DNA of 64,000 bases from Theobroma cacao. Taxonomy: Eukaryota > Streptophyta > Magnoliopsida > Malvales > Malvaceae. Below, one piece after another: positions 11,553 to 21,916 of the stretch. Position 1 is the first letter of the stretch, and every line of letters begins with the position of its first letter. Location: positions 6,936,448 through 7,000,447 of the forward strand of contig NC_030856.1 in assembly GCF_000208745.1 (NCBI RefSeq), written 5' to 3'. Position numbers and translations under genes: made by a program. The notes under the pieces were generated by a model. That model was not told the origin of the DNA. It ran no database searches and worked only from the letters and a program-made list of their open reading frames with translations.

Positions 11553-12245
11553 TTGTTCCTTTTTATTGACAAAAAATTGAAGTAAAGTTCATATTTTAGT
11601 TATATAACTTTTAAAATAAATTAAACAAAAAAAATCAAATAATTGAATTGAAAATTTCCCTAAAAGGGCCCGTTTGTTGCAGTTTTCAGTTTTATCTCTA
11701 CAATTAATCCATAATTTTTTGTTCGATTTTCCTAACAGAACAATGTAGCTATTAAATCATTCTTGTATGTAGTTGAGGTAATAAAAATTAAAAATTTTAT
11801 TGTATAAAGGAACTTCTTATTAGAGATTACAACAAATTCAGGTTATCATCAAAACAACTTTAAGAAATTGGAATTATTATTATTATTATTATTACAATTA
11901 AAGTAAGGACTAGAGAGATAGCTTTTTCTGTTTTTTTTTTTTCCAAGAAAAAGAGAGAAATCTCAAAAAGTAAGAAATTCATTTCACATGCAAGAAGCCC
12001 TGTGTGACAAAACCAAAAGAAAAGCTTCAAATATGATAGAAAGGAGAAGAGTTAGGAAATTGCTGGAAAAGTTTATATGCAATACATGTTTTCTCATCCT
12101 TCCACTGCATTTGCATTTTCACCTTAAAACCACGTTACTAAAACTTGAAAAGAAAAGGCATCAAAGCGTATTGAATGTTTGGGAACTTATTTGACAGCAC
12201 ACATTTAAATTCAATATCTTTGAGACAGTTGTTTTCTGACCTTTT
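11553..12245. repeat. Duplicated RLP-upstream-type spacer
   Basis: Homologous to 45590-45850 and in part to 33190-33300 (AATCCAAAACTTTCTGTTCA-like core), then to 2420-2530 and 3590-3760. An (ATT)n run lies at about 11875-11894. No gene recognised. Confidence 0.5.
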
Positions 12246-12540
12246 GAATCTTTCTTTGGTTTCTGATTCCAAAAACGAGAATGTGTTTCTTGAAACCACC
12301 TTTGAAGCATACTCTACATTACTGGAAGGGAGTCATCTAAGTTAGTCAAACATGTCCAGAATATACACAAATCTTCAGCATGAGATAACACAAGCAGGGA
12401 CTCACTTGAATGTCAAAACTATCAAAACATGCAATTACACTAGGTATGACAACACAAACCTCCTCTCAGGATATATCTTGTGTCATATCTTTCTTACTTC
12501 CACGGACTTTTAACTTTACGATGTGTCCCGGATATACCAT
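12246..12540 (-). pseudogene. RAB3GAP2: RAB3GAP2 remnant: exon 2 and start of exon 3
   Basis: Exon 2 is at 12416-12540, after an AG acceptor. It reads from MVYPGHIVKLKVRGSKKDM to a DIQ-like end (DSFDIQ), with a stop in the middle (...QDIS-stop-EEVCVVIPS), and is followed by a GTGAGT donor. The start of exon 3 lies at about 12246-12313 (MLQRWFQETHSRFWNQKPKK), and homology is lost after that. In the family this part of the N-terminal beta-propeller carries the MVYPG and SSEEVCVV segments. Flanks from 12541 to 12850 match intron 1 of copy A. It is a dead fragment. Confidence 0.7.
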
Positions 12541-13299
12541 CTAAAATTAAATATTAAACTAATGAGTTCACCATTTGAACAACGATTTATCTCTAACTCA
12601 TTTCAACTTAATAACTTTAGATCCAACTGATGTTAACACGAGAAGACTTCATTTGGCTCATCAGTTAAAAAACACATACAACCTATAAGTTTACGTGAAA
12701 ATCTACAAAACACACCAAATTATGTTCATTTCACTTTGCACTTTCTACAACTGTATCATCCATTGAAGGTAAAATTAAGAAACTGAACGCAAATAAATCC
12801 AGCATTCAATAAATACATCAAGCTAAGAAAACACAAAAGGCACTCATTTTTGAAGAATTAAAAATAAAAAGCATTCATTTTCAAGTTAAAAAGCACCTAC
12901 TAAAAGTTACAGTAACATTATTTTTCCTTATATTTTTGTTTATACTATTTAACTCACCTGATAAAAAATAAATAATTTATAAATAAGATTTATCAATTTA
13001 TGATAAGTCAATTTATTTATAAATACAATGTTCAAAATTGAATTAATTTACCATATTTCGGTCGATGGTACAGAACAAACGAAAACTAAGAATTATAAAA
13101 AAAAAAAACAAAATTGAATATTGTTTTGAAAACAATCCAAAAAATCGTAACGTGAACTTTGACACAAAGAGAGTAATAAAATTGATCAAATAAGTGACAA
13201 TTCACCTATGAAAACTATCAAGTCAAAAGGAAGATGAAAAACAATTCATTTCTCCTTAGTTCTCTTATAATTATTAGCATTTATTATCACATGTGTTAT
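12541..13299. repeat. RAB3GAP2 intron-1 remnant joined to RLP-upstream spacer
   Basis: 12541-12840 matches 17948-18130 and 22560-22860 (shared: AACTTTAGATCCAACTGATG-like). From about 12860 it switches to sequence like 2500-2860. The switch marks a recombination or deletion junction between different parts of the unit. No gene. Confidence 0.5.
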
Positions 13300-13779
13300 A
13301 CATTAAATTCTTTAAATTTCATGACGTGGAAGATGAGATTTTTTTTCTTAATTGGCATCTAAACACTTAATTTTAATAATCTTGTAATACAATTTAATAA
13401 TAAAATAGAAAATGTGATATTCTTTTTTATTTTTTTACAAAGAAATTAAGATATTTTTGTTGGTTATATATTGCAAAAAGAATTATTAACAGCAAAAAAA
13501 GGTATATTGAAAGAATGAAATTTGAAAAGCCAAAAAATATAAAAAGAAGCATTATAGGCCCAAAATATTTGCTATCCTTAATAAAGGCTTAAGGGTAATA
13601 AAATAAAGAAGAGAAGGTAGATTTAAAAATTATTTTTATATACATTGTCAATGAAATTTTAAAAATCTACAAGCAGAGTTAGAAAGTTACCATATATCAT
13701 ATTGAAGTATATTAAATTAATAAATAAAAACATATGAAAATTTTCCAACTTTTTTATTAAATTTAAGAACTTAACAGGG

Positions 13780-13819
<40 letters not shown>

Positions 13820-13925
13820 AAAAAATATAGTCTTTGTTTACATTTTCATGCTTTATACACAGTTAGTCTTCGGCAATTTCCCAGCAATTGCTGATTACTT
13901 CAAGTATGGGATATCCTTTTGGCTT
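13300..13925. repeat. Spacer repeat alpha, copy 3
   Basis: Same block as 2915-3530, same orientation. It contains a (TA)n run at about 13783-13815 that the other copies lack, so the microsatellite expanded after duplication. Confidence 0.6.
13783..13815. repeat. (TA)n microsatellite
   Basis: About 33 bp of uninterrupted TA within spacer repeat alpha copy 3. Confidence 0.9.
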
Positions 13926-15924
13926 TTATTTTTTTTATTACTTTGATAATTATATGTATTCTTTTGCCTTTCTTTGGTCTTAATTAATTAATTTACTTCC
14001 AATTCCCATTACATGCTTTAGCATTTGTTTGGTCTTTAATTAATAAGTTTACCATGACTCTTCAACTGATATGATGTCTCTTTTTTAGGTGTTAGGTGTT
14101 AAAATAATGAAAGGGACCTCCTTTTCCAATAATTGAGTCCTAATAATTCAAGCTTTTTTACTATCACAAATAATTATTTAACGCTTTATTTTTCTACTAA
14201 TTTAATGGTTACGAACAAACCATGACCAAGTCGTGACTCTCTTCTAAAGTAAATCTTAGAAATGTTTCTGTAGAGCTAATTTCTGAGCATATAATTTCTC
14301 TATCATGCTACTTTTATTGCTAGTTTCTTCATCCTCCATTACTATTACAGGCGATTATATAGGCGCATTCCATGTATATATAGTTTTATGTGTTTGAGAA
14401 AGCAATTCTAGAAAAAAAATATAATAATAATGAGAACAAAAATAAATAATTTCTTTTCTCTTTTCTCTCTCAAGATTTTTTTTTTCAAAAAATAATTTTA
14501 TTAACATTAAAGCCAATATACCATCCGAAGTCTCTACACGATTGCTAAAGATTTCTGTTGACATATAATTCTAACTTGGGCATCATCAACACCTATGGGA
14601 TCTCCTCATGAAAATCTTTACAATTGATAATAATATAGCAGCATATATAAAACAATGAAGGACCAAGTAGGAATTAGTGAAAAAGTGATGATAACAATAA
14701 ATAATTTTATCATCCTATGACAAGGTTGTTAAATGCATCTTTTATCAAATCTAAAGTTACTTTTAAAAGGAAATGTAAAATGGGCAAAGTAATGTCTTGT
14801 CAAATAGAAAAGCATCAACCACGTTGTCTAGTTCACATCTCATAAAAGCCAAAATTTTTTTGGGGCGGGTGGGGGGTGCAACTTCAACTGTTCTTTTCAA
14901 GAACAAGATAAGAACTAGTAATTACACAGCTTAATGTTCTATAATTGCTATTCTATTTTTTTCCTCCTAGGTGTTCCAAAAAGGTACCTATTGCTTGAAA
15001 TTACTGTTGAAGCGTACTTTAGAATACCAGTTGAGGGAAAAATTAGTCAGAATGCTTTGCAATTGCTCTTGCATCATATCCTTGATCCGTATCTCGTTGC
15101 GACTACAATATTAAGTAGCTTTTTAAGTAACTTGAGATATATGAAAGTTCTATTATTTTTCAATACATTTATCATCATCTTTTACATGAATAACATTCGA
15201 TAATGAATTATACATCTCGCGTAAGTATGAAATTCTATTTATAAATAAGATATATATTATTATATTTTTTTAATCAAAGTTATTTGATGTAATTAAATTC
15301 ATGATATCCCATTCTATATTTGATGTGAATGTGATTATTAAGACCTACTAACAATTTGAACTTAAGCTTTGAATGTGATTATTAAGACCTACTAACAATT
15401 TGAACTTGAACTTTGAGAGCCACGTGATTTAACCTTAAAAAGTTATTAAACCAGTGTTTAGACTTGAGTTGTTATAAATGACATCAAAACATATGCCAGC
15501 CCGAACTGAGCTTTCACATTGTGCTGTTGAAATCTTAATCCTATGGAATGAGCCTTGATTGTGATGTGTGCCACATTTGATATGAATATGATTTTTAATT
15601 ATTAGGGTTTGGGGTTTAGCGTAATACATCAATTCATTTCCACAGTTATTTTCACTACAATTCCTTACAATTCAATCCTAACTATCTACAGTGTAAGGGT
15701 TCACTTGCATGTAGGCCTATGCACCTCATAAGCATGGATAGCTAGATAATATGCACCCACTGCTAAAAAGTAATGCATTGTTATCATTGTGATGATAAAT
15801 GTTACTGACCATTCCTGCTCTTACCATCATGGCCATAATATAAAAATAGATTTTCAAAGTCCTAACACAACAAGCACAACAATAAAGAAATAATATGAAA
15901 CACCTTAAAGAAACATGAACACAC
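13926..15924. repeat. Duplicated spacer, blocks beta and gamma, with 44-bp tandem duplication
   Basis: 13960-14450 matches 4980-5430. 14575-15200 matches 5515-5680 plus 7150-7800, without the TIR element at 5683-7147. 15250-15620 is a degenerate block like 28430-28680. From about 15620 the sequence matches the intron next to the GYRD exon in RAB3GAP2 copy B (29735-30034). A direct duplication of 44 bp lies at 15327-15370 and 15371-15414. Compared with copy B, the VWQM exon has been lost here. No gene. Confidence 0.55.
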
Positions 15925-18601
15925 CTCAACAATTCCTTATCGAGGTGCATGAATGGCTAAACAGAGGCAGTAGTCACTCTTTCCCAGTTCATGGTAAGAG
16001 GAACTTGACCCTATAGCCTCCTTATTGACTAAAATCTCCATGAAGAAGCAGTTTGCATCACGATATCCCTGAAGAGTGTATTAGGAAAATTGCTTACAGA
16101 AAAGGAAAACGGAGCTTTTGCTTTTCCAGAAATTCAAAACCATAGATGCAGAAGAAACCTTCCATAGTCGCACTACTATAAATGCCTGAGTATCTAAGAG
16201 CAATATACAATCATGTCAATCTGTAATAGCAGCCAAAGTGCCACTGGGTGATAAGGTGAGCTTTTCTCCTTTTCTTGGGTGATCCTTCAAACATGTCAAA
16301 GGAGAAGCTGGCAAAAGATCACAACATCAATAACATATTCAACAGGTCTTGGAAAAGCTTTAATAAAGAGAACTAAGAAAGTGCCTACGTTTGTATGCTA
16401 ACTAAGCGTGTTCACATTCAGAACACATCAAAAGACACAATGAACTTGTAACATTCTTTGTCTCAAAATATGATAGAAACAGAAAAGTTCTTTCTTTAAA
16501 AATTAATATACTCTCTATCCACTTAAATATTTAATTGCACATCAGAACACACTAAGATGCACTCTTTTAGTTACATGCTTAATAATGAGATTGTTGCCAC
16601 AAATCTTGTGATAGTACCAAAGAAAAAATGAGAACTAAAGATCAGTTAAATGATCTTAGCAACAGCAAACACTCCTAACCAATGTAAATCAGCTTCGATC
16701 ACCTAAAAATTTGAATCTAAGAAAATATTTCTTTTAGAATAATTATAAGTATACATAAATTTTGAAACAAGCACATATTTTTAGAGATTCACACTACATA
16801 ATTTAAGTACCATGGAGAAGATAATAGCAGAACCAAATGAGGAATGATATACAAGTTTAACAAACTTCACCTCGAGCAAATGATTGAGGCTTCTCTTCTG
16901 ACTTCCTCTTTGGTGTTTGTTCACTCCGCCATATCATTTTAGAAAAAGAAGCAATTGTGGAAAATGTTGCAGGCACAACTTTGACAAAATAGCTCCTACC
17001 AAGGAACGGTTCCTATATTCTGAAAGTCTTCAACATGATTAAACAAAAGTTATCAATAAAGCACCAAAAGAAAGGAAAAAGAGAAACTATTCACGAAAGA
17101 ATCCCTTCTTGCAATGAAAGATAAATCATACTATATTTCAAAATGCAAAAAAACTAACCTGAAAGCTAAGATCACAGCATCATCTCCAATGGTGACTGCA
17201 CAATAGTAACATTGACATGACTGCCCAACAATAAAACCAGCGGAATTCAAATACCAGAATAACTTCAGAAAGCTTCCATAATTCATAGGTGAAACAAATA
17301 AAAACATAAATAAAATGTACTATAATGAGCAAATTATTGAACCAGTAAAACCAGTTTTTCATATGCACATTTTGAAGATCAAATGGCCATTACTTAAGAA
17401 TTGAAATATAAATTATTCAATTGTTAGCATGAGCTAATAAGATTAAGCAACATTAAATATCACCTGGGGTTCCATGAGAGGGGAGTCATCTAACATTCCA
17501 TACTTATTAACAATAGATTGCTGCATCAACACGTGTCCCATACTTATTAACATTCCATAACTGGTAAGGTAATCTCCCATAAGAGTTCCTATATCCTCTG
17601 AATCTTTCTTTGGTTTCTGATCCCAAAAACAAGAATGTGTTTCTTGAAACCACCTTTGAAGCATACTCTACATTACCAGAGGGGAGTCATCTAAGTTAGC
17701 CAAACAAGTTCAAAATATACATAAATCGAATGCTTTGCTTCTGCATCAGATAAACAGGCAAGGTTCTTGCCATGTTCCTGAATAACTATTACACATTTAA
17801 GCAGGGACTCAGCTGAATATCAGATCCCTCAAAACGAGCAATTACACCAGGTATGACAACACAGACCTCCTCTGAAGATATATCTTGCATCAGATCTTTC
17901 TTAGTTCCTTGGACTCTTAACTTTCTGATGTGTCCTGGATTCACCATCTAAAATCAAATATTAAACAAACGAGTTCACCATTCCAACAACGAAATATCTC
18001 TAACTGATCTCAACCTAATAGCTTTAGATCTAATTGATGTTAACACAAGACTTCATCCCACTCATCAGTTAAAGAACACGTACAACCTATAAGTGTTCAT
18101 GAAAATCACCACGCTCCAAATAGCAATATTCCAGTCAATGTTCATTTAATCAATTACATAATTTTGCTTTAAAGCAACCTTTCAAGCAAATAGCAATAAC
18201 AACCAAACCAAGCTCCAAAAAATAAAAAATTAAAAAGAAAAATTACCTGTCTATGAATCAAATCACCACGCAAAAAGTAACCCAAGATGAACCCTCAAGA
18301 GGTCCCAACTGCAATCACTTTAATCGCATCGAAAACCAGCCACTCTATGGCCGTGATGTGCTCGGCCTCGATAGGTGACAGTTCGGGATAGATCTGGACC
18401 GCGGCTCATCTGGGTCGGACCATCCGAGGATGAGAATAAGTGATCGGTTAGCGATGGCGAGAGAATGGGCGTCGAGAGCACAGAGGAGAGTGGTGCTAAC
18501 GTCAGGGGCTAGCCATCCTTCCTTCCCAGCACCGAACCCGGACAATTCTTCGCCGGCGATGCACCGAGATCCGTCAAGTGATGGTGGCTCCGCTTCGACA
18601 T
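15925..18601 (-). pseudogene. RAB3GAP2: RAB3GAP2 5'-half pseudogene, copy A
   Basis: Six exons are visible, in order on the minus strand. Exon 1 (18247-18601): MSKRSHHHLTD start, then KEGWLAP, LCALDAHSLAIANRSLILIL, EAEHITAIEWLVFD, ending HRQ before GT. Exon 2 (17813-17947): GTKKDL, SSEEVCVVIPGVIARFEGSDIQ region. Exon 3 (17464-17667): MLQRWFQETH start. Exon 4 (17159-17220): YYCAVTIGDDAV. Exon 5 (16871-17027): SLVGAIL, then KVVPATFSTIASFSKMIWRS. Exon 6 (16159-16307): SPLTCLKDHPRKGEKLTLSP. A seventh, GYRDANCFFMEILVNKEAIG, lies at 15925-16068. The family subunit forms a beta-propeller that pairs with the catalytic Rab3GAP subunit and acts on Rab GTPases. Lesions seen: frameshifts in exon 1, a stop in exon 1 (GTS-stop), a lost donor after exon 2 (GT to CT), a rearranged exon 3, a 1-bp loss in exon 5, and stops at 16216-16218 and 15937-15939. 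The family name comes from remembered homologue motifs, not a search. Confidence 0.8.
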
Positions 18602-18916
18602 TGGCAACTGAGATTACAGATAGGAATTTGGAAAGGAAAGAATTTTGTATAGGAAAGTAAAGCAGGAGACCTATCGTGGAGTCCACGTGTAGAGTTGTGA
18701 AGATAATTAAGAAAATTAAATAAAAAATTAAAACCAAAAGTAAAGCATTTTTAATTAAAGTCTTTTAAATTACAACATTTTTTGGTACAAACTTCAAATA
18801 AAAGCTGCTCACAAATTTAAAAATGATAAAATGCTGCTGCTCACTAAGAACACTCAGAAGCTGCTGCTGCATTAGATTCAGTTCGAAAGCCACCTATGCA
18901 TGATCTGGATGTAGTG
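18602..18916 (-). other. RLP2 3' UTR running into the RAB3GAP2 5' leader
   Basis: Only 315 bp separate the RLP2 stop from the ATG position of RAB3GAP2 copy A. The RLP2 3' UTR shows CATGCATAG joined directly to GTGGCTTTCGAAC at 18893/18894, with no intron between. In RLP3, psiRLP5 and psiRLP6 this exact point holds a GT-AG intron of 94-98 bp. A GCA/CTG-rich stretch follows (18835-18875). The part near 18600-18640 (TTGGCAACTGAGATTAC) is the shared RAB3GAP2 leader. Confidence 0.7.
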
Positions 18917-21916
18917 CTAGTTTCTTCTTCTTCTGCTGCTTCTGCGAATCCACTTTGTAACAGTGTTTTGCCAATCTCTCTCAACCATTCTGACAAACCA
19001 CCATGGTCTTCCTGTTGTGAATACAATGTATCCCATGCTCAATCCTAACACCACTCCACATCCATAGCCCATCATTACAACTTTCCAAATAAAGGCCAAT
19101 TCAGAACCTTCATCTTCCTCCAGCATTGGTACCGGTGGTTTCGGTTCCTCCTCATTGCCGCATTTCTTCGACAACGGGAAGCCACACAATCCCAAGTTAC
19201 CGCTATAAGAATCATTCTCAAAAGTATCAAATTGCTTCCCCTTTGGAATTGGTCCAACAAGATCATTTTGTGAAAGATTTAACACTTCAAGGAATGTCAG
19301 ATTCGTCAATTGAGAAGGAATTCTGCCATCAAGCCTGTTTGACGAGAGATCTAACGATTCAAGTGCTATCATATTTCCAATAGATGGTGAGATAGGACCA
19401 GTCAAGTTGTTGTTAGACAAATTGAGTCCTTGAAGCGAAATAAGTTCTCCGAGTTCTTCAGGAATTTGTCCACAGAATAGATTATTTGAAAAGTCCATAA
19501 ATGTGTAAATGGCAAAGGTTTTCACCAACTCAATCTCCAATCTTTTCGTTGTTACATTTACTGAGTAATAGTTATTAAATAAGATAACAACATCTCTAGT
19601 TTCGTATCTCACGAATCGCCAAGGTCTCTCTTCAGGTATATCTTTCATTGCTCTTAAATTTTGGAAGAATTTTGCTGGCAAGGGACCGGTGAGCTCATTA
19701 TGAGACAGATCAATTATTTGCAATGCAGAGAAGTTAGATGAAGCTAAGGAATTGGGCATGGGACCATGCAATCTATTATTTCGCAAAAGAAGAACTTGCA
19801 GATTTGGAAGTGAAGCTAACCAATGGGGAAAGGTATCAGTGAACTTGTTGTTCCTTAAATTCAAAAGTTTCAAGGAACTACAATCAGCCAAAGACCGCGA
19901 CAATAATCCTTCCAATTTATTGTCATTGAGGAGAAGAACTCGCAAGCTACTACCTCCAAAAGAATCAGGCATTTTGCCTTGAAAATTATTCATCTCCAAA
20001 TTCAGTACCATGAGAGAAGGGCTGAGATTTCCAAAACATTCTGGAATGGTTCCGCTCAAGTTATTTCTAGACAAGTCAAGAATGAAAAGTGAACTCCAAT
20101 TGCAAATCAAAAGAGGGATGTTTCCGGTTAATTTATTCTTTGAAACGTAGAATGCCATCAAGTTGTTTGGACTTTGATTTTTCAAGCAAGTTGATAGAAT
20201 TGGCCCTTGGAGCAAGTTTGACCGAAGGTCAAGAGCTATAAGATTCATTCCTGGAAATTGCTCCAAATTGGTCAAAGCGTTGTTAGAAAGGTCCAACTCG
20301 AGCAAGCTTTCCCACCCTTCTGCTTCCCATTTGGAAATTCCACCACAAATCTTGTTATTGGAAAGATCTAATCTCTCCAAATTTGATGTTCGGAAGAAAC
20401 TTGGGAATTGTGTTATGCTACAAGAAGAAAATGACACACTAACAAGCTGAGGGAAGGAATAGTTAACATCATTTTCACTTGCGCTTAATGATAGTAAACT
20501 ATTTTTTGAAAGATCAAGATGCGTAAGATTTTTGAGTTTTGCAAGCATATTTGACTTGATGACACCACTCAAGTTGTTTGAGGAAAGATCAAGCGTTTCA
20601 AGGCTCACAAGATCAAAAAAAGAATTCGGTATTGATCCATGAATGTCATTGGAACTCAAATAAATATATTCCAGAGAATTAGGCTTCTGAATTTGGTCAA
20701 TTGGACCGGTGAGTTTGTTATAGCTGAGATCTAACCCTTTCAAAGATGGCAAAGTAAACAGCCAAGATGGTACTCCACCACTTATAAGGTTATTAGATAA
20801 CCAAAATCTTTCTAGCAATTGAAGCCCACTAACATGACTTGGCAGGGGACCTTCTAATCGATTATTTGACAAATCTAGTAGGTTAAGTTGTGTGAGGTTG
20901 AACATAGTTGTTGGAAGTTGACCACTAAATTTGCAGGAATCAAATTTCAAAGTAGTTAATTTGTTAAGGTTTCCAAAAGCATCTGGAATCTGTCCTCCAA
21001 AATCATTTCCAGAAAAATCTAGGAGGATGATTTGAGTGAGATTTCCAATTGATGCAGGAATTGACCCCCTAAAACTGCATAAGGAAAGGTCCAACAACTT
21101 AAGGCCACTACTCAAGTTTGTCTTAGGGAAATCACCACTGAGATTTTCATTATTCAAACTTAAATCTATGTGCTGGAGGTATGGAAGGCGAAAAATTTCA
21201 CTTGGAAATTCCCCATGCAGTTCACAATCACTAAGAATCAAACGTTCCAGAGATGAAGTCAAGTTCAAAAAGGAAGGAAGTGCAACATCAGACATATCTA
21301 CAAAGTCAAGGATAAGGTTTCTTAATTCAGTTAAGTTGCATGCAAGCATGTCAAACCCTTGACTATCAAATCTCAACTTGTGAAAACCATTATTGGAAAG
21401 ATCGAGTGAAACCAATTTTGACAGGAGACTGATTTCATATGGGATTAAGTCAGAGAATGAATTATGGGAGAGATTAAGATGGGTCAAACTCACTAATTGA
21501 TTAAATAACTCTGATGAGATAGAGCCATTGAAATCGTTAAAAGCAAGGTTGAGTTGTTGGAGTCCTTGAAGGTGGAAGAGGCTGCTGTTTGCAGGGAGAG
21601 TACCGTTAAGGCAGCTGGCACTGAGGTCGATGGCAATGACCTGACCCGTCACCATGTGGCAACTGACTCCATCCCATGAACAACAATCCGTGCTTTCATT
21701 CCAAGAATTTGTCGTAGGGTAAGAAGAAGCTAGCCAACAATCATCCAGAGAAATGGTGTTTTTGAATTCGAGCAAGGCAGCTCTTTGTTCTGGGAGGCAT
21801 AAATGAGCTGAATCAAGAAAAGAGGAAGGGGAACTCAATGAACAATGGACGTGGAAATGCAAGAGTGCTAAAAGCAGGCAAAGGATTCGAAAAAACATCT
21901 TAACTACCTTTCCCAT
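18917..21916 (-). CDS. RLP2: intact LRR receptor-like protein, 999 aa
   Basis: One uninterrupted exon. Signal peptide at residues 1-25. N-cap cysteines at 40, 60, 78-79 and 86 (STDCCSWDGVSC). LRRs run from about residue 95 to 750, most fitting LxxLxLSxNxLxGxIP, with many N-x-S/T sites. A non-LRR island lies at about 752-806 (DIPEERPWRFVRYETRD...). Four closing LRRs reach about 895, followed by GLCG (909-912), an acidic stretch EEDEGSE (933-939), a transmembrane helix at about 942-967 with small-residue spacing (GYGCGVVLGLSMG), and a basic 30-residue tail (WIRRSSRRRRN) with no kinase. This is the layout of Cf-9/RLP12-type receptors, which sit in the plasma membrane and rely on an adaptor kinase. 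Ligand unknown. It has one fewer N-terminal LRR than RLP3. Its island is close to that of psiRLP5. It is the nearest neighbour of RAB3GAP2 copy A. Confidence 0.95.
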   Translation of the reverse strand: MGKVVKMFFRILCLLLALLHFHVHCSLSSPSSFLDSAHLCLPEQRAALLEFKNTISLDDCWLASSYPTTNSWNESTDCCSWDGVSCHMVTGQVIAIDLSASCLNGTLPANSSLFHLQGLQQLNLAFNDFNGSISSELFNQLVSLTHLNLSHNSFSDLIPYEISLLSKLVSLDLSNNGFHKLRFDSQGFDMLACNLTELRNLILDFVDMSDVALPSFLNLTSSLERLILSDCELHGEFPSEIFRLPYLQHIDLSLNNENLSGDFPKTNLSSGLKLLDLSLCSFRGSIPASIGNLTQIILLDFSGNDFGGQIPDAFGNLNKLTTLKFDSCKFSGQLPTTMFNLTQLNLLDLSNNRLEGPLPSHVSGLQLLERFWLSNNLISGGVPSWLFTLPSLKGLDLSYNKLTGPIDQIQKPNSLEYIYLSSNDIHGSIPNSFFDLVSLETLDLSSNNLSGVIKSNMLAKLKNLTHLDLSKNSLLSLSASENDVNYSFPQLVSVSFSSCSITQFPSFFRTSNLERLDLSNNKICGGISKWEAEGWESLLELDLSNNALTNLEQFPGMNLIALDLRSNLLQGPILSTCLKNQSPNNLMAFYVSKNKLTGNIPLLICNWSSLFILDLSRNNLSGTIPECFGNLSPSLMVLNLEMNNFQGKMPDSFGGSSLRVLLLNDNKLEGLLSRSLADCSSLKLLNLRNNKFTDTFPHWLASLPNLQVLLLRNNRLHGPMPNSLASSNFSALQIIDLSHNELTGPLPAKFFQNLRAMKDIPEERPWRFVRYETRDVVILFNNYYSVNVTTKRLEIELVKTFAIYTFMDFSNNLFCGQIPEELGELISLQGLNLSNNNLTGPISPSIGNMIALESLDLSSNRLDGRIPSQLTNLTFLEVLNLSQNDLVGPIPKGKQFDTFENDSYSGNLGLCGFPLSKKCGNEEEPKPPVPMLEEDEGSELAFIWKVVMMGYGCGVVLGLSMGYIVFTTGRPWWFVRMVERDWQNTVTKWIRRSSRRRRN

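Noticed and set aside
15726..15950. Small frames such as 15726-15950 and 63489-63716 (MAMMVRAG... region) as conserved peptides
   Set aside because: They sit in the intron between the GYRD and VWQM exons of RAB3GAP2 copies. The similarity reflects duplication, and the frames are not kept equally in copy B.
18844..19026. A 60-codon frame (MYSQQEDHGGLSEWLREIGK...) overlapping the RLP tail, also open at 23710-23892 and 37793-37975
   Set aside because: It lies entirely in another frame of the transmembrane and tail coding region and 3' UTR. Its conservation follows from the similarity of the paralogues. psiRLP6 reads into it only because of a 1-bp loss.
21036..21362. Plus-strand open frames antisense to the RLP genes (also 1326-1529, 26306-26509, 39034-39396, 55612-55899)
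   Set aside because: Shadows of LRR coding sequence on the minus strand. They recur at homologous places in every paralogue and have no domain.
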